Below are positions 1 through 11,200 of a DNA stretch of 64,000 bases, piece after piece. The stretch lies in assembly GCA_024529925.1 (NCBI GenBank), contig JAFEUB010001472.1, positions 249,501 to 313,500 on the forward strand, read 5' to 3'. How positions within the stretch are numbered: position 1 is the first letter of the stretch; the number at the start of each line of letters is the position of its first letter. A program made the translations under genes and the position numbers. Origin of the DNA: Ophthalmolycus amberensis (lineage: Eukaryota > Chordata > Actinopteri > Perciformes > Zoarcidae). The notes under the pieces are model-generated. The model searched no databases. It was not told the DNA's origin and saw only the letters and a list, made by a program, of their open reading frames with translations.

Positions 1-3000
1 ACAAAGACACTTGGTTCTGATTGATTGGTATAAGGGAAGAGGGAGAGAACATCGACACTGGGTCTTCAACAACTCTGAGGTCTGTCAGAGGGAAAAAGCA
101 AATGACGCCATTTTGAAGCACTGAAGGAAACCCGCATTTCAGCTGTCTGTTTGTTTATGTTTCTACTTAAGCAGACAAACACACTGGCTGGTCGAATTTA
201 GATGAAATACGGATGAGCGGAAACACAGGAACAAAACAGAGAAACTCACTCTCACCTGTGTGACGAAACAAAGGGCGGATACAGACGGTGTGGAGACTAT
301 TTCCACACAAAGGGAAGGGTTACAACAGGAGGACAGACGCACAGCGATGAAGCTGATACACGTACAAATACACACTTCTTTTTTAACAAGTACATAAATA
401 GCACATAAAAGACACAGAGCTAAAACAAAGAATGTACCTGGAAACTAAGCTCAGTTGTTTTTTTCCCTGTTTCTCCCCCTCTTCATTCATCCTGCAGTTT
501 ATATACACATATATAGTATCCATGCATAAAAGAATCGCTCATCCCAACCATAATGACAGAGGTGCTTTGGTTGGTTCTCTTTTTTTAATATGGGAATCAC
601 TTTTACACACTTTGGAAACAATCAAACACAAAATAAGCCAAAAAGTGACGCAAAACAGAAATTTGTGCGTCTTTTATCTGTCATTTTCACGTTGATCTTG
701 AACAATTTTCTCCATTCCTACATCTTCATTTATATTCATAACCATTCGTCACTGATTTCTTTGTCCTCTTCTGTTACATCGTCATATATATTATGTCCTT
801 TCCTACCTGATCAAGTATTCATACTCCTTTCAATGTTTCTCCTAACTCCAAAAAGGAAAACGTGCAAACCTACAAACAATAAATTAACCACCTCAAAAAG
901 ATGTCAAACTATAAGACGGCTTATGCTGCACACACCCCTTCAAACAAATCTTTTAAAAACAAACAATCATTTTTGCTGTGACTTTAATGCCATAGCTAAA
1001 CATTGTCATTATTGTTTCACTACATTAACCTTTACAATAAAGATTTGAGGTATATCAAGATGAATTGTCTACACATGCCTGCCTCGTTGTGATGCTACCC
1101 TGGACGGAGGGACCAGTAAAGAGGGTTTGGATGGGTGGGGGTCACTGGCGGGCTTCATGTGTCTTTTGGAGCTGTTAGGTCTCATCATTTCTGTACTGAT
1201 TGAGCATCGGTTGGTTAATACAAAGGTTAAAGTTTTAGATGTGAGCCAATGAGAGAGTGGGGTTAGAGGGCTTTGTAAACAATCGGAGACACACACACAC
1301 ACATACACTCGAGTTACAAATTACACAAAAATATCTCTGGTGGGAGTGTGTGTGCATGTGTGTATCGTGGAGAGGACTCTGTGAGATGACATCGTCTCAC
1401 CAGCATGTAAAAACGTATTAAAAAAACAAAACGGAGGCAGTAAACAATATATTTCCTTCCTTGTGGGAAAAATTTAGAAACAAAAGTGTGTTTTTATGTC
1501 ATGAGGACCCGCTCCTGTGTTGCTCCCCCTTCGCCCAGTGTGTGCCCCCCTTCACCCTAAACACTGTGTGTGTTTATGTGTGTGTGCGTGTGCGTGTGTG
1601 TGTGTGTGTGTGCAGAGCAGTCCAACCCCTTGTTGAAGGAAAAAGGCACTCAACTCTTCCCACATAACAAACACCTCTGTGTATTTGCCATGCAGCACGA
1701 CTGCTCTGCGGAAGTGTGTGTGTGTGCACTAAGAAGCACATCTGCATGTGTGTATAGTGTTTGCATGTGTGCGCACGTCCCAGGTCCAGTGTGAACACGG
1801 CAGGCTTGAAGTATCTTTGGTATTGATGGCTGTGTCACAGTCCACTCTATTCTGTGAGGGAGCCACACACACACACACACACACACACATTAAACTGTTT
1901 CCATCACTAACTCTCTGGGTCTGAGCTTCAAATATCTGCACTGAAACGCGACAGTTTTTCCCCTCTGGACTCTATGAGACGTCTTAAGTGAGACCTCCTC
2001 CAACAGGGAATCTGTTTTAGTGCACGACCAGAACTCAAAGTGTGGAGGAATGTCACTTCAATGTTTCCGATGATGGGCCTCTGATGCTCCCACTGCACCC
2101 TTCTTCCTCCCGTCTGCGTCTCCTCTCTAATATGATTATCTCCCGCTAGAAGATGCTACACAACAAGTGGCTTTGCCCACCCAAAAAAATGAAACAAATT
2201 CAAAAAGACACAGAGAAATGAGGCGGTTCTCACGGTAACCCAAAAACAGCATTACCAGAGGAATGCAGTGACTGTCCAGTTCAAAGGGCTGATAGTTCAG
2301 AGATCAAGGATCAGGGGCCTTCACTCACACAAGTATTCACAAATATGCACAGTTAGTCATTTGTGGTATTCCTTCCTCGTCTGTGTATAAGATAAGTCCA
2401 TGTTGATTCTTCTTTTTTTCATCTTTAAGTTTTTTACATTTTGTCGACAAGGTGCTTCTTTACATAAAGTTTTAGCACAGCATAGCACAATAGTCACGAA
2501 AGAGAAACCATGTGTCTATGGTACTATTATTACCCGCATCAGTAGTTAAGGAGGGAGAAATGAAAGAAAGACACAACAGGGGGAGTAGCAAGAGAGTATA
2601 GATAAATAGAGAATAGATAAGACAGAGAGAGAAAGAGAAAGAGAGATGAAATGAAACACTATTTACAGTCATTGTGTTCCTTGTCGATCACATCAATGTT
2701 TTTCTGAGGTATGGAACGTGCCCGTGTAGTGCTCGCAGTGTGACGGTTGTAATGACGCAGGCCAGACGGGGCGCATGGCGACGGAGCGGACTGCACCTGT
2801 TCTCTGATTATCATAAAGAGGCAAACATCATTGGCACTCAGGATCCTATATTGTGACATTTGACCTCTGCGTTTGGCCACTAGAACAGAGCAGACCCCAC
2901 CCCCCCCCCCCCCCACTCCCTCCCTACACTCGGGCACGACACTTTTTAAACGGGTGTCACCCCTGTTTGATTGTTCTCCTTTGGTAACCTGAAAATAACC

Positions 3001-3992
3001 TCTCAAGTGACTACACGGTGTATGGACGTGGAGCCGTACAACGAGACATTCTTAAGAAACAAACATTCAAATGTGTATCAACGGGTTTGTGAGTATAATC
3101 ATGTTTTGTCCGTTTGTTTGGTGTTTGCAGGGCTACACGTCTGCTTATATGGAGTTTTGTGGTATCTTTATCCTAATATAAATCTGCACTGCAGGCTACA
3201 GTGTGTTGCTGTCGGCCTGTAAGAGACATGGGGCTGTTAACACATGCTCAGAACATGTTCAGATGTGGATTCAATGGACAGCAGGTGGCACTGTTACCCT
3301 GACATGGAGTAGGCCGAACCACTGCAGAGGAATTACACCCCAGGAGCAACACGCAGCCTGAGAGCATTACGCACACGCGCACCTGCAGCGATGCAGAGAC
3401 GGTATGTGGTTCACGGGTCAAAGGACCTGTCGGGAGCGTTTCACACACACTTGACACACAAACGCGCCTCTCAATCAGCCTCAGTGTCTGTTACTGAAAC
3501 GAGGATCGGTTGATCACGGCAGCAGAAGACCCGACGCGTGGCTGCTCGAGGTTTCCTGCCCTTACAGCTATCCGCTCCCTGTCATGAGTGATTCTTTGGT
3601 GTGTTTACATCCTCACAACCAGCAGAGGTTCCTAAAGCAAAACCCTCCCTTTTCAAGGCTTTAACACAGACCCACATAGAGTTTAGTGTAGATTGATTTT
3701 CTTTGGTTTATAGGCGGGTTCACTAAGAGCCATGTGTGGTTGTTTGAGGGCAACTATCTCAGCTGCTGGATCTTTGGTTTGAAGAAGAAGAAAAAACACA
3801 ATTTGAAATGCATGTTAACCCCCATGAGTAACATTCAGATTAAAAGAAAACACATGGATCGTAGAGAAGATCTGATTCATCTGCTCAAGTCATGAGCACT
3901 CTGAGCAGATGAATCAGATGATCGGTCTGAAGCTACACACCCTGCAGCTCTCCGTCCTCCATGTATCTGTTCAACCATCCGTCCTGCCACCG
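1..3992 (-). other. probable long 3' UTR / 3' flank of onecut3
   Basis: This stretch lies downstream of the onecut3 stop codon (minus strand). I see no exon of another gene. The open frames are short and follow simple sequence. Long 3' UTRs are known for ONECUT genes, so much of this may be transcribed. I did not spot a minus-strand AATAAA here; ATTAAA variants occur, for example at 584-589. The transcript may therefore end late or run off the window. Contents include (GT)n tracts near 1581-1612 and 1866-1890, a purine-rich block near 2570-2650, a C15 run at 2900-2914, and a perfect hairpin at 3870-3919. Confidence 0.5.
3870..3919 (-). repeat. perfect 18 bp inverted repeat (hairpin) in presumed onecut3 3' UTR
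   Basis: Arms 3870-3887 (ATCTGATTCATCTGCTCA) and 3902-3919 are exact reverse complements separated by 14 nt. The hairpin begins about 75 nt after the onecut3 stop codon. If the 3' UTR is transcribed, this forms an uninterrupted 18 bp RNA stem. It is shorter than a typical pre-miRNA stem. Confidence 0.85.
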
Positions 3993-6900
3993 TCAGGCTG
4001 TGGAGAAAGTGGCGGCAGAGGAGGTACCGGGTTGGATCGGTGAGTTGTTGTTGTTGTTGCTGCTGTTTCCGTGAGGAGTGTGCACGTGGCCGTGCACCCC
4101 GTGAGTGTGCTCCTCCGTGTCCCAGCGGTCCATACAGCGGCGGCGTGCGTTCATGAAGAAGTTAGAGACGGTGGAGAGCTCCAGGCCCAGCTGCTGGGAG
4201 ATGGTGATCTGCATCTCCTTGGAGGGGCGGCGGTTCTCTCTGAAGATGGCTACCAAGGTGCGACGCTGCAGGTCGGTGAAGACCAGTCGCTGCTTCTTTG
4301 GCACCTGGTAGCGATCCCGTCCTCGGTCCTCCTCCTTGCGTTTACATGCTGGAGAGGGGAAGGGAAGGGACCAAGGAAAGGAGGGGGAAGGACGGAACAA
4401 AAGGAAGGAGTTTCATTGCCATCAAAATACTCGAACTAGTCCTTTACATTTACTGATTATAAAACACATACTTGAAACGAACAAATAATGCAACATATGG
4501 CTACAATATGAGGTGGGATGCCTTAGACACCTAATTATGACTTAAAAGGAAATGCTGAATCATTTTATTCAGCATAATTAACACATAGCAAAATAACATG
4601 TAACATGGGGAGGGTAACAGGAGGGTAAGCTGGCCACAAAAGACAGAATGGAAAAGTGGAAAGGGCAGAAAGGAAAGCAATGAGTCAGTGAGTCGCTGCT
4701 TGTGAGTGAAAAAGACCAATTAAAACTGATTTTCATATTCTGTAAACTGTGATATCCTTCCAAGTGAGTACCGGACCACCCTTGGGATCTTTGGCCATTA
4801 CTGTAGCTTTTGCAAGTTTCAGCCTTTACAATGTTGTATATGTTATATTATTGCTAATTGCCAAAGTACACTAAGAGTTTTTAGATTGATTTCTTACCTT
4901 CCAGTCTTTGCTTTCCTTTTATTTCATTGTGGAATGACAATCAAGTTGAGGATACCTGAGTCTTGCTTGACAGCTAAGTTGTCTTAATGTTCTTGTCGAA
5001 GTTAGTAGTCTACTTTCAAACATTTTGAAAACGCAGTTGTTAAACAGTATTTTTTTTTTGCACAGAGAAAACATACGAACATGTATGCTTGTTTATATTT
5101 ATATTGTGAATGTATACTTTCCAGCAGCTGAGTATCAACTTCCAGATGTCCAACTATCATGCTGGACAAGGATATAGTGTTTTTGTAATGCTCCCTAACA
5201 TCTGCTGTAGAACGTAAATTAAAATATATAAAGTAAATCATATTTTTTTAAACAAATATTAATGAGACTTAATTCTTCATTGGAATGGATTCCCTATGTG
5301 AAGCATTTCAAATCTACCAGTTGATTTTTTAAAGTGCAGTCAAATCAGCTGAAAGCAGCGGCAGCCTGGAGGAAATCAATCTAAAAACTACAGAAGGCTT
5401 GGAAATGATCATCAGTAATTTAAAGTGGGTTCTACAGTGAGTGTACCACATGCAAAACACCATTGGGTCCTTTAAAGTTTAGGCTGCAGTGGTTAAATGT
5501 GGGACGAGTTCATTAACATGTGGTTTCATTTTATTCTCTTGGTCTTATGATACAGTTATCTAAAGAAAAAATAGGTTATATTGCATAAATAGCCTGGTTT
5601 ACATTGTGGGCCTGTGTCTCGTTGAAACTGGAGGAGCGTGATGTGAAATGCTGACAAAGAAGCGGAGTGCCGTGCCTGGATGCACCGTCAGTAGACCCGG
5701 CTGTGTAGCTGTGGAGACTGAAGGGAGTCTGTTCTGTTCTGCTGCCCTAAAAAGCTGCAATGATCGATTTTCCGCGGTTTTCTCCTGAACACGTGGTCCA
5801 GTAATCAGGGCTCCCTTCCCCACCCGATCGATCCCCATCGATCCGCGAGACAGAGGTGTGTGTTTGTGTGTGTGCGTGTGTGTTGCGCGTGCCCTGCCTC
5901 GCATTGGGGAGCGCGCTTTGTGTGACAGACAGATGGAGAAGAAATTGTTTATCTGTGGAAGAACAAAGGAGATGTGGCGGAAAAGAGGCAGTCATCCAGC
6001 CCGAGAGAGGACAATGGAATGTCCCTCATAATAGGCTATGTCACTGATGTATTGTTTTTTATAAAAGTGTGTTGGCGTGCACGAGATGTGGTCTGCAGGC
6101 TTGCGTGAAAGAAAGAAACAAAGTGAGGAATTATAGTCATCCCAGACTTGGGGTGTTTGCGCACATGTGGGAGAGGAAGGGAGAAAAATAGGAAAGGGTG
6201 AGGGTATAAAAGGAGGTAGTGAGGGGGAGAAAGGCTGGCTGCAGTGTGGAGGTGATGTATGCAAATGATTGATGACTTTACAGCAGGTTTAGACAACAGC
6301 AGTAAACAGATTTGACTGGGGGGGGATCAATATGAATGTGCACATGTGTATGCATGCCTGTGTGTGAGCGTGCATGTTTGAATTGCCATTGTTCAGGCTT
6401 TGTTACTGCAAGCAAAGCATAATTAAGATGTTTTCCTGTTTGTCCCCGCATTAGAGCCTCCACTGATACCTCCTGGACTTCTTCAACTGTTTCCTTCTTG
6501 TTGTTTTTCTCAATTGTTTTAATTTGCCCTCAGATTGATAGCCCCCATATTGATTGATCCTCACTTCAGAACCATTCCATGGAACGTTTATTCAATTGGT
6601 TCAGGCCCAGCCATGCCAGAATCTCCTCGCGGCTCTCTAAGTGCTGTCTCAAACCAAACTCAATACTCCCTAATGTAATGACTGAATGCTAGTGCTAATA
6701 TAGTGATAATTTAATATGTAATGCCTGTTTTCGAACAACTTGTGCTACCGGCCATTTTACAATGCCAACACCACTCTGGTTCTCCTCCATCAGCTGAAAT
6801 GCAACTGTGCAACTCTGAGGCTTGCAGAGCGACACATCCTAAACCAAGTGAAACCAAGGAGCTATAACACGAGGCCTGGGCCTGTTCAATACATATTTCA

Positions 6901-8201
6901 GATAATCAATAGATCCATTTCAAACGAGACCCCTAAACATCCCCTTCCACAGCAATGGATAGGACCACAGGGAAGGTAAAGAGGGAGCTGCTCATTAAAA
7001 CCACCTCTCTGGAGATGAGAACCTCAGTGTTGTAGGCTATCTTTAGTTGCCTCATTACCAAATGGGCTTTTCTGAAGAGACAAGTGGTGACGCTCAGCAG
7101 TCTCAAGTGGCACTCGCTTGTGTCGTCGCTTTCATATGTCCTGGTGTCAATGATGCTAAAAGTACTTTGCTTTACCTCTTGCTGATCCAAAGATTAAATC
7201 ACCTTTAAGATCTGCTCCACTTATCACTTAAGTGGCTGCTGTTACTTTGCCTTTACTAAGACTGTGCACTATTGGAGATGGGAAGAGCAGTGGACAATGG
7301 TTGACTTTTGTTGGTTAGCCTTTGTTACAGTACATGTGATAGCGTGGGTGACAGCTACTAAGAGTGGACTATAGCTCACAAAAAACACTGGATTGGACAA
7401 CAATCTGTCATATTCTGTCTATTTCTTCAAAGATCCCCTTACAGACGTGTTTTTAAGACATAAAAAAATACTGTGGCAGATATGTTCATTCCACAATAAA
7501 AGTACAATTATCCCTTTAATAAAAACTCCTAAAATTACATCCACTCCTTCACAGCAAAACCCAGAATCTATGAACATGCATAATTGTTTTCATTTCAAAG
7601 GTTTAATTACCAGACACAAGTTGTCTTCACTGAAAAGTCCATTCTAACTTTAGGCAGACTGGAGGCTTCAAGTGTCCACGTCACACTTGTATAAATTGCA
7701 TATTGACCCACGATTGGCTCAGGTGAACACAGACAAACCTTCCCCCTTCAGCACATGAAGGAGAAAAGTGTCGAACTCTGCACATGCATCATTCTGCACA
7801 GTGACGCTCAAGTGCACAAGACATTTTTGAGTGAAGGGGGGGGACGAGATGTCCTCCTTCATCAGACAGTCATTATCAAACACATTAGATCACATGTGTT
7901 ACTGAATGACACTGACTTCAGACTCCTAACAACAGGACTGTGAAGTCACTCTGCCTGCTGTGTTTTAAAAATGTTAAATGTGCAGGAGCAACATGAGATT
8001 AGATGGCAGCTTAAAAAGAGATGAAAACCAATAAGTGGGTGTGAGTCACATTTAAAAGGCCATCTATCTATCTACAGCCTGGGATGTGGTGAAATGACAA
8101 AGCAGGTTTGATATCTGGGTAATCCTCAAAAGGCAGAGAACCACTAATATAAATAAAAATCAATTAGAGGGTGCATTATGTTATGTGTTTCTCTTACAAA
8201 C

Positions 8202-8284
<83 letters not shown>

Positions 8285-11200
8285 TGGGGGGCAGATGGGG
8301 CATGAGGGGGGCAGACGGTGAACTAACCGCACCGTGCTGCTGCTAGTCGACGCCTGGACGGACGGATGAGATCGGGCTTTGTGTCCGCTGAGACGGGCCC
8401 TCTCCCGCCCTGGACGGACTACTGCAGGCGAGAAACAGTTTGGCGTCAATCACTCTCTGTCACACCTCTCAGATGTACGGTTATTGATTGTATTGATCAT
8501 ATTATAGGCCTATTCATTGCTGGGAAAGTAAAACGCCATCAACCCCACCGGCATTCACACGCACAGCAGCGGGGAAACCAAACCCGTCCTTAAAGAAAAG
8601 ATACTCTCAATTGATTAGGATTGGCGTATTTGAAAGCTTTCGTTTATTTGTCAATGTAAAGCTTGTGTTGTCCTGTTGAGACAAGAGATCGGCCGCTTTA
8701 TAACCTATCAGATATTGGCTTGTAGTCTATAAACCGTGTTTAATGCCTCTCCCTGTTCCCCGAACCAAGCGGTTTACTTTATTTAGCTTCTTCAAAACGT
8801 CTCAGAATAAACTGCCCGATTGAATGGTATCAGTTGTGATATCTATGGAAACTGCAACGTTTTGTACCTTCATTCTATCTTCGGACAAACAGTCAAACAT
8901 GTTATATATACACACTATGTTTTAGGGGCATTTTGTTTTAGTCATTTTAGAATTGTGCTGTATTTTTCAAAATAAAATATCTTAAAAAAGCGTCACTCAG
9001 ACAGGCTGGTGGAAAATTTTCTAGGGCCATCCTATCAATCTCACCAAACATCCCAGTATGAACAAATTAAAGTATCAAACACGCATTACTCTGCAGTTAA
9101 ATATTTAACATTTATTCCAGCACGAAAACAGTATAATATATATATATATACAGTATATCATATAATAATTTTCAGTATAATATAAAAACACACATATATA
9201 GATATTTAGATACACATATATATATCTATATATATATATAATATAATATAACATGTTTATTTATTGAGATGCCCCTATGGACCTTGTTATAGGAGGTAAA
9301 GATCAGGAGAAGTAAACATGAAGTGTAATTATGAATACTGATGTTAAATTAAGCTATGATGAGTTTTCACTGTTAATTTAACATCTCAATTAAATGTTAA
9401 TGTCTCCATAACCAAGTTAAGCAGATGAGACTGAGGACAGCTATGTAGAAGAAAAGATGTTCACTTTGTCGAATATGTTTGACAGAGTTCTCCATGTGTG
9501 TCCTGGTGTTCTCATGTTTCCTTACCTCCTCATCCCTCACTCCCTACCCTGCAGTTCTCATGTTTCCTTACCTCCTCATCCCTCGATCCCTACCCTGGTG
9601 TTCTCATGTTTCCTTACCTCCTCATCCCTCACTCCCTACCCTGGTGTTCTCATGTTTCCTTACATTCACACACTGATGGCAGACACCTGCCATCAGACTA
9701 TTCACATCCACACACTGATGGCAGACACCTGCCATCAGACTATTCACACCCACACACTGATGGCAGACACCTGCCATCAGACTATTCACACCCACACACT
9801 GATGGCAGACACCTGCAGATCCTCCAGCTGGGTCTTCGCAAAGAGGAGGTCCTCCTGAAGGACGGACTCCTTGCTCTCCGACACCTGCTCTGTCTTCTGC
9901 AGCGTCTGCTTCAGCTCCTCAGCGGCCTGAGTGAGGGACGGCTTTTCCTCCCGCCACTCTTGAAAACCCTCTGCTCGGCATTCCTCAGTGCAGCCGCAAA
10001 GTGGTCGACCTTCTCTTTCTGATGGTTGAGCTGAGCCACAGCGGAGGCTGTGATCTCCCGCAGTAGGGAGACTTTCTCCTGCTCCCACTGGAGACGGTCG
10101 GCCGTGAACTGATCCGTCTCTTTTTTATCGATCGCCACCTGGGCCAGAAACGTGCTTCTGAACTTTTCCAGCTCTTCCAGGTGGCAAGACTTGTCCCTCT
10201 GCCTTTGATCAAGTTGAGTCTTCAGCTCCTCCTCAGTCTCCTTCAGAGCATTCTGGAGCTTTTGATTCTCCATCTTCTGCTCGTTTAGTTGACCAAAACA
10301 GGAGGCTCTGATCTCCTCCAGCTGGGCCTCCACAGACTTGTCCCTCTGCCTTTGATCAAGTTGAGTCTTCAGCTCCTCCTCAGTCTCCTTCAGAGCATTC
10401 TGGAGCTTTTGATTCTCCATCTCCATCATCTGCTCCTCTTCTTCTTTATGGCAACTCTCGTCCCACTGCCTTCCATCAAGTCGAGGCTTCAGGTCCACCT
10501 TGGTCGAGAATTTGCATTTATGCTTTAACCTTCTCAGGGCAGTGGTGACTTTTTTGCCTAGATAGGAAGCCCCTCCCACCGCCTTCTTAGGCTCTTTCCG
10601 CTTTAGAGGAGCCTCCATCTCACTCAACTTCTGATTTGCGGCACTGAGCTGCGACTTCTCTTTCTTCGTCTGCTCCATTCCGTCCCGCAGGTCCACGGTG
10701 TTGGCGGTCTGCAGAACCAGATCGGGCTTCATCAGCTGCGCTTTGTGGACGATGCACTTCTCCGAGTAGTCGATGTCCATGTCTTTCACTTTTGTCTCCT
10801 GCTGAACTGCAGTGTATGCTCTCAGTGTGAAGGGCAGAATGGATGACGTCATTTAGATACCAGTTTGTTTACGTTTGAATACGTGAACGTTCCGATTTCT
10901 GAGATGAACGACTGACGGCCCTGCCTGTAACAGCAGTGGTGGCTGATTGGCTGATGCAGGGCACCCGGTCCTGGAGCATAACGCCCCACTAGTGTTGCTC
11001 TGCCGGCGGGTTTTCTCTTCGGCACACGTGATGTTTGGTTTTCTTTGGTTTCGCTGACAACACACACACTTTATCACCCACGCATCCACGTTGACATTAC
11101 TGATGTTACTGATACTTCATAAAGTTAACTATTTCTTTATTTGGTTAAAATAAATACGTTACGTCACCATCATCTGTTGCGTCTGCGCCGTATTTGTCAT

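Larger units (their letters stand above)
4349..8824 (-). other. onecut3 intron, 3' part
   Basis: No coding exon is supported here. The intron holds AT-rich sequence, several ATCGAT/ATTGAT motifs resembling ONECUT sites (5763-5842, 6534-6558, 8483-8497), and a long (GT)n tract at about 8204-8283. Short open frames across it follow low-complexity sequence. Confidence 0.6.

Noticed and set aside
3870..3919. microRNA precursor
   Set aside because: An 18 bp stem is shorter than the roughly 30 bp expected, so it is listed only as a hairpin.
4071..4439. 122-residue plus-strand frame over the onecut3 homeobox exon
   Set aside because: Antisense shadow of a conserved GC-rich exon.
9457..10022. Plus-strand frames of 133 and 174 residues with HTLMADTCHQTI-type repeats
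   Set aside because: They are translations of the 46 bp and 42 bp minisatellites and of the antisense of the coiled-coil gene. A 42 bp period is divisible by three, which keeps the frames open.
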